Shown here: positions 34,317 through 42,961 of the stretch, one piece after another
How the letters are laid out: the number at the start of each line of letters is the position of its first letter
Numbering within the stretch: position 1 is the stretch's first letter
Source: Desulfuromonadaceae bacterium
GTDB taxonomy: Bacteria > Desulfobacterota > Desulfuromonadia > Geobacterales > Pseudopelobacteraceae
Direction: 5' to 3'
Assembly (NCBI GenBank): GCA_028688955.1
Contig: JAQTXD010000005.1
Coordinates: 1 to 58,334, forward strand
DNA length: 58,334 bases
Translations under genes and position numbers: made by a program
Notes under the pieces: model-generated
The model's database searches: none
What the model saw: only the letters and a program-made list of their open reading frames with translations
What the model was told of the DNA's origin: nothing

Positions 34317-34538
34317 TTACTTTGCAGCAGGAGCAGCTGCGTCAGCTTTAGGAGCTTCTTCTTTTTTGGCTTTCTTTGCTTTTTTAGCTTTCTTTACTTT
34401 CTTTACTTCTTTTTTCTCTACAGCTGGCTTTGCATCAGCAGCAGGGGCAGCAGCAGGAGCTGCATCAGCAGCAAATACTACAGCAGAGAAAGACATAGCA
34501 ACGAGAGCGGCAACGATTGAGGAAAGAACTTTTTTCAT
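34317..34538 (-). CDS. Exported Lys/Ala-rich small protein
   Basis: A 73-residue protein. MKKVLSSIVAALVAMSFSAVVFAADA is a signal peptide; the mature 48 residues contain only A, P, D, K, V and E, with a repeated KKxKKAKKAKKAKKEE core between Ala/Pro-rich ends. ATG 34538 has TGGAGG upstream; the frame is open 20 codons further without support. Its own promoter space and terminator suggest strong single-gene expression. Histone-like or polyanion-binding tails are compositionally similar, but export argues for a surface or periplasmic role. Function unknown. Confidence 0.8.
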   Translation of the reverse strand: MKKVLSSIVAALVAMSFSAVVFAADAAPAAAPAADAKPAVEKKEVKKVKKAKKAKKAKKEEAPKADAAAPAAK

Positions 34539-34858
34539 TGGTAAAACCTCCAGGTAATTTTGCGAATCTGGAGTTACTTTTAGCACGTATGATGCCAAAA
34601 ATATCTACGCTCTAACTTGCTGTAAATAGGTACTAAAATATAATTCCATGTTTGCTGGCCATATTATGTAGCCTCATTTACTCACGCCTATACCTTATTT
34701 GGGGTGCGTATTTGTTGGGTATACAACCAGTATAATGAGTTCTGACGCAATTACTGGAATGTACCCCCCTCCTTTGGTGGGGGATAATCAACTTCACTAC
34801 AAGAAGCACCTCCCAAACGGCATGAATGTATAAATTAAGGTACTTAGGGCTAAGTTAT
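34539..34858. other. 320-base spacer, promoter region only
   Basis: Between the Lys/Ala-rich peptide and the next minus-strand gene. It has a loose C-rich/G-rich inverted pair (CCCCCCTCC...GGTGGGGG, about 34765-34787) without a T tract. No gene or known RNA recognised. Confidence 0.35.
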
Positions 34859-35602
34859 TCAGAAGAAACTTATTGCAGCTCTCAATGAATAAATCGGCCG
34901 TTCAGCGTATTCTGCTTCGAGTGTTACCCCAATTAATGGAAGTGGAGAAATTCTTAGCCCGCCAAAAACACGTGGTACGGTGCTTGTCTCTTTTGATAGT
35001 GATGACAATGTTTTCAGATTCCCCTTGGCCTCACTGCTGACCCACATCATGCCGGCTCCGGCGTATGGAGTCAGAAACAGAATGCCTTTGCTGACCGACG
35101 CGTCAATTCCATACGTCTGCAGCGCCAGATCGGTTACTCCTGCCAATTTTGTATAGGTAGCCCGGACACCAACAGCAGGCAGTGCAACATTGCCGTCAAT
35201 GATGGATTTGCTCAATTCAGCGCCGTATAACTTTATGTTGCTGTTCGGTACGTATGAATACATTGCACCCACATCAATACCGAAAGGCAGACCTTTACGA
35301 GCGCGCAGTTTGGGAATATACAGGTACGAAGGGGCGTCACTGCCAAACGCAGCGTTCCAATACGTACTGTTTTTGTTAATGTCAATTGCGCTGACTTCGG
35401 CACCAATATCAAATCCGGTAATACCAAGAGGGGCTGCAGGAGCCAGGTTTCTGTATCCAAGTGCTGCACCAGCTTCCTTACTTAAACTTTTGAACTCCCC
35501 CTGGCCGATGCCTGTTGTAAAATGTATGTCAGATGCCATTGCTGGTGAAACTGCAAGAGTAAGTGCCGCTGCAACCACTCCACGTAATAACGATTTTTTC
35601 AT
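34859..35602 (-). CDS. Outer-membrane beta-barrel protein
   Basis: A 247-residue protein with a signal peptide (MKKSLLRGVVAAALTLAVSPAMA-S). Strand-rich body with LGITGFDIGAEVSAIDINK, GIDVGAMYSYVPNSNIKLYGAELS, LQTYGIDASVSKGILFLTPYAGAGMMWVSSE and a C-terminal SLRAAISFF ending in Phe, the Bam-recognised last residue. DIGAEV and YVPNSNIK suggest the family of Geobacter/Deltaproteobacterial barrels without assigned function. Not obviously paralogous to the 33505 protein. No neighbour shares its strand immediately. Confidence 0.8.
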   Translation of the reverse strand: MKKSLLRGVVAAALTLAVSPAMASDIHFTTGIGQGEFKSLSKEAGAALGYRNLAPAAPLGITGFDIGAEVSAIDINKNSTYWNAAFGSDAPSYLYIPKLRARKGLPFGIDVGAMYSYVPNSNIKLYGAELSKSIIDGNVALPAVGVRATYTKLAGVTDLALQTYGIDASVSKGILFLTPYAGAGMMWVSSEAKGNLKTLSSLSKETSTVPRVFGGLRISPLPLIGVTLEAEYAERPIYSLRAAISFF

Positions 35603-35823
35603 GTCAACCCCCTCTGAATTTTGTTACGTCGTTATATCAAAGAGGATGGCACGGGTCAATCTTCACATGTGGAGCGGTGTACGTGCTGCTATTACACATG
35701 TTATGACAGTAACTGCATGGTCGAGTGTATTCTTTTGTCATATGATGCCGGAAATAGCTGTAGAAACGGTTGATTCTGCCGATGCGTACGGTAGTGGTGT
35801 AATTAGATTAATGAGGGCGTGCC

Positions 35824-36234
35824 GTGGCAAAGACCGTTGAGATTAAAATACCGGGTGATATTGAATTCCGCGTCATAAGTAATGCATTCGGTTTTCTGAT
35901 TGCATCTGCCGGCCTGATGGCCGGAGAAATGGTGCGTTTGCGCAGTTTTGACTACTGGCTGGATGATATAGTTCCCTTGTTGCTGCTGATCTGGATGGGA
36001 TTCAGACTGTATAGAAATTTCTTATCAACGATCACTGCGTATCAGGATTTCATTCCTCCCGCAGCTGAAATCCGTGATCGTCACATACGTGAAACCCTGA
36101 GGTCTGAAAAGGCTGCTGTTGCACAGATTGCCGCTAAGACAGGTTATACGCCAGAGCAGGTTGTAGAGGAAGTGGCCAAGCGTATAGAAACCAAGAAGGC
36201 CGATGCCTTAAAAAAAGGCAAGAATAGTCATTGA
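35824..36234 (+). CDS. Small membrane protein upstream of a GspE-type ATPase
   Basis: A 136-residue protein from GTG 35824. Two hydrophobic segments (about 20-38, NAFGFLIASAGLMAGEMV; 48-66, IVPLLLLIWMGFRLY) are followed by a charged helical C-terminus with RSEKAAVAQIAAKTGYTPEQVVEEVAKRIETKKADALKKGK. The gene overlaps the GspE-like start by one base (TGATG), so the two are coupled. Family not recognised. A role at the membrane beside the ATPase is inference. Confidence 0.65.
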   Translation: MAKTVEIKIPGDIEFRVISNAFGFLIASAGLMAGEMVRLRSFDYWLDDIVPLLLLIWMGFRLYRNFLSTITAYQDFIPPAAEIRDRHIRETLRSEKAAVAQIAAKTGYTPEQVVEEVAKRIETKKADALKKGKNSH

Positions 36235-38033
36235 TGGGAATAATGTTGGAACCGAAGAGACTCACGTTTGAAAATCTTGCTCACCTCATGGAACGTTGCG
36301 GACTGTTGTCATACGACCAGTTTCGCGATGTACTGAGCCGTGGAAAGATGCAGGAATCGCGTCTTTCTTCGGCATTGCATTCCGGTTCAACCCGTAGAAC
36401 CCGCATCGGCGTCGAGCTTGTTTCTCCAGTTGAACTCCTCGCTTCATTCAACCTTGAAATCAACGGATCTACTAATCATCTGCTTACTGAAGACGTGATT
36501 ACTGAATCTCTTGCGTCCGCAACAGGGTTGCCGTACTTAAAAATTGATCCGCTTAAACTTGATCTGCGCGTGGTCACCGACCATATTCCCCGTCCGTTTG
36601 CCCTCAAAAACCTGATAGTCGCCGTGGAAGAAGAAAATGGAATCATAACTGTTGCCGTAGCAGACCCGTTTAATGAAACAATCGTCCATGAACTGGCTTC
36701 AGCCCGGCGACTCGAGATCAGGCGGGTACTCAGTTCAAAGAATGATATTCTTAAAATATTACGCGAGTTTTACGGTTTTCGTGCATCAGTTGCAGCGGCT
36801 GAAGAAGAAGCATCATCGTCAGTCGAATTAGGGAACCTGGAACAGTTTTTCAAGCTTAAAGGTCACCATGATATTGAGGGTACCGATAAACATGTCGTGT
36901 CTGCGGTCGATTTCCTTCTCAATTATGCTTTTGATCAGCATGCAAGTGATATCCACATTGAACCGAAGCGTGAAACATCTCTGATCCGTTTTCGAATAGA
37001 TGGTGTCATGCACAATATTCATAGTATTCCGAAACCTCTGCACGCACCTATCGTTTCACGTATCAAGCTGCTTTCCCGTATGGATCTGGCCGAAAAGCGG
37101 CGACCTCAGGATGGTCGAATCAAAACCAACTTTAACAACAAGGATGTTGAACTTCGTGTATCGACTGTTCCGGTTGCATTCGGTGAAAAGGTCGTCATAC
37201 GGGTGTTTGACCCAGACATTCTCCTGCAGGAACTTGACAGTATGGGCTTTTACCCGCGTGAATTATCGCTCTACAACTCTTTTTTGCGTCGTCCTAACGG
37301 GATAATACTTGTTACTGGTCCGACCGGAAGTGGTAAAACGACAACACTGTACTCGTCGCTGAGGTCACTTTCTTCACCGGAAGTAAATATTGTTACTGTT
37401 GAAGATCCTATAGAAATGGTGATGGAAGAATTCAACCAGATTGGCGTTCAGCAGGGTATTGGTGTCAGTTTTGACAGTATTTTACGTAATATTCTTCGCC
37501 AGGATCCCGATATCATTATGATCGGTGAAATCCGCGATCGGGAAACTGCGGAGAATGCGGTTCAAGCTGCATTGACCGGTCATCTGGTCCTCTCCACGCT
37601 CCACACCAATGATTCTGCATCCACTATCATCCGCTTACTCGACCTGGGTGTTCCCCCGTTTCTTATCTCGGCTACCGTTCTTGGAATTGTTGCCCAGCGA
37701 CTGGTGCGTAAAATCTGTCCGCACTGCAAAACAGACCGTTCACTCTCTCAAGAAGAGAGTACCTATCTCCAATTACCAAATAAACAGTACATTGTGTGGG
37801 AGGGAGAGGGGTGTAAAGAGTGCCGTGGTACCGGGTACAAAGGACGGAGCGGCCTTTTTGAGGTTATGGATATGAATGACCGGTTGAAGGGCATGGTTAC
37901 CGGGGTCGTTGCACTTGCAGAGGTAGCATTTGCTGCACGACAGGAAGGGCTTGTCTCATTGCGTGAGATTGCTATACAGAAGATGCTAGAAGGGGTGACA
38001 ACATACGAAGAAGTTATTTCAATGACGGGATGA
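36234..38033 (+). CDS. GspE/PilB-type secretion ATPase
   Basis: About 599 residues. The N-terminal domain (MshEN-like, residues about 70-190: VELLASFNLEINGSTNHLLTEDVITESLASATGLPYLKIDPLKLD) leads to the ATPase: LLNYAFDQHASDIHIEPKR, Walker A GPTGSGKTTTLYS, GIGVSFDSILRNILRQDPDIIMIGEIRDRETAENAVQAALTGHLVLSTLHTND, then a four-Cys zinc site (CPHCK and CKECRGTGYKGR). It could drive type II secretion or type IV pilus extension. No other secretion or pilus genes are here, so the machine it serves is elsewhere. It is followed by a strong terminator. Confidence 0.92.
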   Translation: MGIMLEPKRLTFENLAHLMERCGLLSYDQFRDVLSRGKMQESRLSSALHSGSTRRTRIGVELVSPVELLASFNLEINGSTNHLLTEDVITESLASATGLPYLKIDPLKLDLRVVTDHIPRPFALKNLIVAVEEENGIITVAVADPFNETIVHELASARRLEIRRVLSSKNDILKILREFYGFRASVAAAEEEASSSVELGNLEQFFKLKGHHDIEGTDKHVVSAVDFLLNYAFDQHASDIHIEPKRETSLIRFRIDGVMHNIHSIPKPLHAPIVSRIKLLSRMDLAEKRRPQDGRIKTNFNNKDVELRVSTVPVAFGEKVVIRVFDPDILLQELDSMGFYPRELSLYNSFLRRPNGIILVTGPTGSGKTTTLYSSLRSLSSPEVNIVTVEDPIEMVMEEFNQIGVQQGIGVSFDSILRNILRQDPDIIMIGEIRDRETAENAVQAALTGHLVLSTLHTNDSASTIIRLLDLGVPPFLISATVLGIVAQRLVRKICPHCKTDRSLSQEESTYLQLPNKQYIVWEGEGCKECRGTGYKGRSGLFEVMDMNDRLKGMVTGVVALAEVAFAARQEGLVSLREIAIQKMLEGVTTYEEVISMTG

Positions 38034-38052
38034 TTTGCATGGGTCATATTCA

Positions 38053-38095
38053 GTAACAGAAAAGCCGCCCCAGTTGGGGACGGCTTTTCTGTTAC
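38053..38095. terminator. Bidirectional terminator between GspE and cohesin genes
   Basis: GTAACAGAAAAGCCG (38053-38067) pairs with CGGCTTTTCTGTTAC (38081-38095) with a CCCC/GGGG inner stem. A and T flanks serve both converging transcripts. Confidence 0.9.
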
Positions 38096-38111
38096 GCGGA
38101 CTACAGCGTGT

Positions 38112-39428
38112 CTATTTATCCGGTTTTGGTGGCGTCACCGCGGGTGCCGGGTCAGCAGCCTTTGTCGCTGTTGATTTTCTGATAATGAAATTGGCAACAA
38201 ACATATATTCATCCGTATAGTCACGAATTCCGTCATTGTTAAAATCGTGCAGCGGGACTTCAGGTGTCCCGGTTTCTTTGAGAAACTTTTCCCAGCCACG
38301 TTCGTCAAGCGCCAGAGCAGTTTTTAGTGGTGGTGTTACGGTAAGAGGATACTCGAATTCATCGGAGCCGACGACTATTGTGACAGCTACTTTCAGGGCA
38401 TCAGCAGTCGGCAAAATTTCAACCATCCAGCGCCCCTTCAGATTCTTATCCTGTTTGAAAGATATCAGAGTACCACCGTTTACGGCAAAATTAGGCGAAG
38501 TACCTATTGATGCGGGAATATCAATAGTTAATACTGCCTTGTCATGGCCGTTACTGATCAGCAGGTTTGGTTCTTGCTGAATATTCTGAACGATTTTCTT
38601 GTCAAAGAGCGCTGCCATTGCGGAGAGGCTTTTCTCACCTTTATACAACTTAAAACGATCTAAAATGCCTTTGTAAACGATATATTGCGGTGTCTCTACC
38701 GGTTTTTCATCCATGATCGGTTTAGCGGAAGGTTGGTTCTCTGGTTCATTATCCTGTACTGGTGCAGGTGCCGCATCTGGTGTAGACGCCGGGATGGTGG
38801 TAGCCGCCGGAGTTGGGTGTTGCTCGGCACGTTGCTGCATGTCAGCTGGCAGGGTTACCGTTCCGGGAGCGATCACTGTCGGAATCGTTGATGATGTTTG
38901 GTTTGTAGTTGTCTGGTTTGTTTGCGTAGTCTGACTGGTTTGGGTTGATTGAGCTTGCGATACTGCAGGCGTGCTCGACTGGTCGGATGTGCTGTTCACT
39001 GTACCACCAGTGATAGAGACGGAACCGGGAACTGTCGTTCCGCTACTGTTGATCAAAGTTACATTTGCCGATGTGACCCCTCCGGTACCCTGCCTGTTTG
39101 TAAAAGAAATTGCAGCAATTTGTCCGCTCCCGGAAAACGCACTTGTCCTGATTATTGCAATCTTGATCATGCCGGGGAGTGAAGTATTGGCCGCAAACAT
39201 GGCACCGGAAATTAGCCCTCCCTGGGTTACTGACGGGGTTGCCAGTGATGCCGAATCGTATGAAATGTCAAGCTGAATCCCTGCGACACCGTCCATTGCT
39301 GATCCCTGCACTGAAAATGATGTGTCACCGGAAGGCGTGATTATGATGGCAGCGGCAAAAAGTGATGTTGACCAGGATAGTACCAAGAGCATGGATGCAA
39401 ATATTAGTCTGCGTGGATGTGAATACAT
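38112..39428 (-). CDS. Exported cohesin-domain protein with dockerin-like EF-hand
   Basis: A 438-residue protein. After a signal peptide (LIFASMLLVLSWSTSLFAAA) comes a cohesin-type beta-sandwich (about 25-145: MDGVAGIQLDISYDSASLATPSVTQGGLISGAMFAAN, GSGQIAAISF). A low-complexity linker rich in Thr, Gln, Ser and Pro (about 150-250) follows, then a beta domain (300-380). Near the C-terminus DFNNDGIRDYTDEYMFVANFII is a DxNxDGxxxxxD calcium loop like half a dockerin. It converges on the GspE-type ATPase gene. In Geobacter, cohesin proteins often accompany secretion clusters; adhesion to a partner is plausible, not shown. Confidence 0.82.
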   Translation of the reverse strand: MYSHPRRLIFASMLLVLSWSTSLFAAAIIITPSGDTSFSVQGSAMDGVAGIQLDISYDSASLATPSVTQGGLISGAMFAANTSLPGMIKIAIIRTSAFSGSGQIAAISFTNRQGTGGVTSANVTLINSSGTTVPGSVSITGGTVNSTSDQSSTPAVSQAQSTQTSQTTQTNQTTTNQTSSTIPTVIAPGTVTLPADMQQRAEQHPTPAATTIPASTPDAAPAPVQDNEPENQPSAKPIMDEKPVETPQYIVYKGILDRFKLYKGEKSLSAMAALFDKKIVQNIQQEPNLLISNGHDKAVLTIDIPASIGTSPNFAVNGGTLISFKQDKNLKGRWMVEILPTADALKVAVTIVVGSDEFEYPLTVTPPLKTALALDERGWEKFLKETGTPEVPLHDFNNDGIRDYTDEYMFVANFIIRKSTATKAADPAPAVTPPKPDK

Positions 39429-39588
39429 GAAAGCTCCCTCGATAATTTTTTACCGACTATAGTCGAGTTATACAAATCAGACAAGAATCAAAAAGGCTCA
39501 TTGGCAGGAGCATTATTAACCAGAAATAAGTAAAAATATAAAAAACTGCTGCTGTTTGATGCCTACCACCAATATCCAACGGCAGAAT

Positions 39589-40905
39589 TCAATTATTGAG
39601 TTGTTTAAGTCTGCGGTAAAGTGTGGCTCGTGAGATATTGAGGCTTTTAGCCGCCCTGTCAATGTTGCCCCCCATCTGCTCCAGAACCACTCTGATATGA
39701 GCTTCTTCAACATCCTGAACCGTGCGCTGATTTTGCGAGAGGAACGGAATTCGGGAAGGCGTCAGGTTTTCAAAATGTACCCGTCGTATTGGTGCCCCGG
39801 ATGGTGTTAAGAGGAGTGCCCGTTCGAGAACATTCTTTAACTCCCGGATGTTGCCGGGCCAGGAATAGTCATACAGCATCTTCATGATTTCGTCGGAAAG
39901 AAGCTCTCCAGATGATCCGAGAGAATGCATGATATGAGAAACCAAAGCTGGCAGGTCATCCCGTCGCTCTCTCAGTGGAGGAAGATACAGTGCCATCATG
40001 TTGATCCTGTACATGAGATCCTGACGAAACTGTTCCGAGTTGACCAGCAGATCCAAGTTACGATGCGTCGCACATATCAGGCGGAAATTACTTTTCAAAA
40101 GCTTTATATCACCAAGTCTGCGATAGCTCTTATCCTCCAGTACTTTGAGAAACTGAGCTTGCACATCTATGCTCATATCACCGATTTCGTCGAGAAACAG
40201 TGTGCCACGGTCGGCAACATCAAGAAGTCCTTTACGATCCTGATCCGCTGAGGTAAATGCGCCCCTTACGTTACCAAATATTTCTCGAGAGAGCATTTCA
40301 CCGCGCAGGCTGGAACAGTTTAGTTCTACACATTCATACCCTGAGCGCGCCCCTTTTTGGTGAATCCATTTGGCAAGCATTCCTTTACCGGTACCGGTTT
40401 CTCCCGTTATGAGTACCGGAATATCGCTCGCTGCGGCAGCCAGAGCCAAGTCACGTATTTCCAGCATGGCTCCTGAAACACCTATAAAAAAATCATCCTT
40501 TTTCTCAAGGCGCTTTCGAGCCGATTGCTGTTGTTTCATGATGCCAATTTCGAGCGTTTTACGCATAAATATTGACAGTGCAGCATTATCAACCGGTTTG
40601 GTTAGAAAATTATCTGCACCGCGCTTCATGGCTTCAACAGCAAGGGGGATGTCACCTTCGCCGGTCACGACAATAATGGGAAGATTGGGGTCGTTTGCCC
40701 GTGCAGTGTCAATGAAATTAATGCCATTACCGTCCGGAAGATTTATATCAAGTACCATAATATCAAAGTGACGGGTTGCCAATGCCATGGAAGCCTCGGC
40801 AAGAGTAGATGCTTCAAAAACATCATAGCCGTCTTTTGAAAAGTAGCGGACAAAACCAAAACGGGTGGCTGCATTATCTTCGACCAAAAGGACATTCTGT
40901 TCCAT
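39589..40905 (-). CDS. NtrC-family sigma-54 response regulator
   Basis: A 438-residue protein with receiver domain (VLLVEDNAATRFGF; phospho-Asp in MVLDINLPDG near residue 53), AAA+ domain (Walker A GETGTGKG, Walker B GTLFLDEIGDM, sensor RLICATHRNLD) and a C-terminal Fis-type helix-turn-helix (DRAAKSLNISRATLYRRLKQL). The sigma-54 contact loop reads GAFTSA, whereas the consensus is GAFTGA. ATG 40905 overlaps the kinase stop (TAATG) and has AGGAGG upstream. Targets should be sigma-54 promoters, unknown. Confidence 0.94.
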   Translation of the reverse strand: MEQNVLLVEDNAATRFGFVRYFSKDGYDVFEASTLAEASMALATRHFDIMVLDINLPDGNGINFIDTARANDPNLPIIVVTGEGDIPLAVEAMKRGADNFLTKPVDNAALSIFMRKTLEIGIMKQQQSARKRLEKKDDFFIGVSGAMLEIRDLALAAAASDIPVLITGETGTGKGMLAKWIHQKGARSGYECVELNCSSLRGEMLSREIFGNVRGAFTSADQDRKGLLDVADRGTLFLDEIGDMSIDVQAQFLKVLEDKSYRRLGDIKLLKSNFRLICATHRNLDLLVNSEQFRQDLMYRINMMALYLPPLRERRDDLPALVSHIMHSLGSSGELLSDEIMKMLYDYSWPGNIRELKNVLERALLLTPSGAPIRRVHFENLTPSRIPFLSQNQRTVQDVEEAHIRVVLEQMGGNIDRAAKSLNISRATLYRRLKQLNN

Positions 40906-42788
40906 TATAGTTCCTCCTGGAAGAGTGGGATGCGAATCTCTACTGTACATCCAGGTGGTGGGTTGTTATTCCACATCCTCACCGTTCCGTTCATATTTTC
41001 GATAAAATGTTTAACAAGCGCTAACCCGAGACCGGTGCCCCCCTTCCTGTCAGTATAAAAGGGATCAAAAACACGCGGCAGCCGGTCCGCCGCTATGCCG
41101 GGTCCCTGGTCTATTACCTGTATAACCGCCACGTTATCAGGCGGGGTGGAACTGTTGTGCGTCAACTGTACAACAATTGGTTTGTTATCCGGGGAATGGT
41201 AACCGGCGTTTTCAAACAGGTTGAAAAGTACCTGCTGAAGTTTGAGCGCGTCAGCGAAAACCAAAGTTGAGGACATTTCTGTATCTGAATTCAAAAGAAT
41301 CTGTTTGTTTTTTGACATGCCAGTGGATTTCCAGAGATCCAGAGTTTCTCTGCACACGGCGTATAGAGGGATTGCCTGCAGGTTGGCCACCGGAATTGTT
41401 CTCCCAAGGTCCAGAAGGTCATTCATCAAGTTAACCAGGCGATTCACCTGTGTCCGAATATGGTGAATAAATGGTTCATATTCAGGATTGCCCTCAATCT
41501 CTTTTTCTTTGAAAAGAGCCTCTGTTATGGTGAGAATTGCATTAAGCGGATTACGCACCTCATGGGCAACGCCACCGGCAATCTGTCCAATTGCTTCCAG
41601 CCGTTTGGCGCTGAGTAGCTGCTGCTCAAGCTGCTTTCGTTCAGCAATTTCTGAACGTAGGAGCACATTTGATTCTAAGAGGTCACGGGTTCGTTCATAA
41701 ATTTGAAGTTCCAACTTCGAGTGAGCCTCATGTAGCTTTAATTCAGCTGCCTTTTGTGCTTCAACCAGCTTGCGGAGTGATTCTGCTTTTCTGCGAAGCC
41801 CCCATAGAAATAAGCCCATTATCATGGTGACGACTAAAACGATACCAACAAATGACACCACTAAAATGCTCTCTTTGAGTGGCAACAGAACTTCACTGAC
41901 ATCAATTTTGGCAACCACTCCCCATCGGGTACCCGGGATGTTTCGAATTGAACTGAGAACCGGGACATGTCGATAATCGACACCTTCGAAGTTGCCTTCC
42001 TCTCCGAGAGCTGCTCTTACCTCAGGCATGGTACTATTTGCCAGTGAATGCAGGAGTGGATTACCGGTTCTGCTTGAGTATCGGGGATCATTGAGAAAAA
42101 GGACGGATTCACCTTCGCGCCTGACCAGTAGCGTCTCGGCTGTCAAGCTTGTTGTCGGCCAGGATGTTATGATCTTGTAGAGGCGTTTGGCAGGACCAAT
42201 ATCTAGCGTCACAACGGCGATGCATCGATAATTTATACCGTCAAAAAACATGATTGGCACAGTGAGGTCTATGTCGTAGGAAGCGCCGCCATTATCTTTA
42301 TGAAAATCGGAAAGAATGATTTCCTGATCCCTTACGGCTTTGACAACGTTGCTGATATAATGCTGCGATGGTGGTGTCTGCAGGTTTGAGTCAGAGGCAA
42401 TTACTGCCGCATCTGCCGAAAAAATTATTACTCTACTGTAACCGCCGAACTCTATCAGGTTTGCCATCCAGCGCTGTAATTCCAGACGAACCTTTGTTCT
42501 GTCCGTGCCGGAGATGTAGTCTTTGATACGATGTGCCATCATGGCATTGGCGCGTATTGATGCCCCTTCAGCAATTCGCTCCTTGCGCCACTGAACCAAC
42601 TGGGACGCCTTGATATCGGCGATTGTGGAAAGTTCTTTGTACTTTACGTCCAGCAGTAACTGCTTTTGCTGCCGAATGATGCCATAGCCTGAAAGTAAAA
42701 TGATAGAAACAAAAATAATGGTGACAAGGAGATACCAGAATGAATCCGGCCGGTTTAATGGGGTTGGAGAGGCTTTCATGTGCAGCAA
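40905..42788 (-). CDS. Membrane sensor histidine kinase
   Basis: A 627-residue kinase: membrane helices near 17-38 and 308-332 enclose a periplasmic dCache-like sensor (VKYKELSTIADIKASQLVQWRKER, later VVTLDIGPAKRLY). A coiled coil (340-395) leads to HisKA with phospho-His in GGVAHEVRNPLNAI (near 410) and an HATPase domain (NLFENAGY, DQGPGIA, GTGLGLALVKH). The start is TTG 42788, well placed after GGAG, or ATG 42779. Cognate to the downstream regulator by one-base overlap. The ligand is unknown; dCache domains commonly bind small organic acids or amines. Confidence 0.93.
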   Translation of the reverse strand: MLHMKASPTPLNRPDSFWYLLVTIIFVSIILLSGYGIIRQQKQLLLDVKYKELSTIADIKASQLVQWRKERIAEGASIRANAMMAHRIKDYISGTDRTKVRLELQRWMANLIEFGGYSRVIIFSADAAVIASDSNLQTPPSQHYISNVVKAVRDQEIILSDFHKDNGGASYDIDLTVPIMFFDGINYRCIAVVTLDIGPAKRLYKIITSWPTTSLTAETLLVRREGESVLFLNDPRYSSRTGNPLLHSLANSTMPEVRAALGEEGNFEGVDYRHVPVLSSIRNIPGTRWGVVAKIDVSEVLLPLKESILVVSFVGIVLVVTMIMGLFLWGLRRKAESLRKLVEAQKAAELKLHEAHSKLELQIYERTRDLLESNVLLRSEIAERKQLEQQLLSAKRLEAIGQIAGGVAHEVRNPLNAILTITEALFKEKEIEGNPEYEPFIHHIRTQVNRLVNLMNDLLDLGRTIPVANLQAIPLYAVCRETLDLWKSTGMSKNKQILLNSDTEMSSTLVFADALKLQQVLFNLFENAGYHSPDNKPIVVQLTHNSSTPPDNVAVIQVIDQGPGIAADRLPRVFDPFYTDRKGGTGLGLALVKHFIENMNGTVRMWNNNPPPGCTVEIRIPLFQEEL

Positions 42789-42887
42789 TAAGTCTCCGCT
42801 CGTTAAGAAGTAGGTACATACTTACGTGACGCGGACATTCTAATTGAATTTGATGCTAATTGATACTATCTGATAGTCACTATTTCT

Positions 42888-42921
42888 ATTGTCAACCAGT
42901 TTATTGTGATTGGTTGACAAT
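42888..42921 (+). promoter_or_regulatory. BirA operator and bioB promoter
   Basis: ATTGTCAACC (42888-42897) and GGTTGACAAT (42912-42921) are perfect inverted repeats with a 14-base spacer, the architecture of BirA/biotin repressor sites. The right arm contains TTGACA (42914-42919), a consensus -35 followed 17 bases later by TTATCG. BirA-biotinyl-AMP binding would block transcription of bioBD when biotin is plentiful. Confidence 0.88.
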
Positions 42922-42961
42922 AGAGTGCATGCTGTGTTATCGAAACATCCGGAGGTACTAC

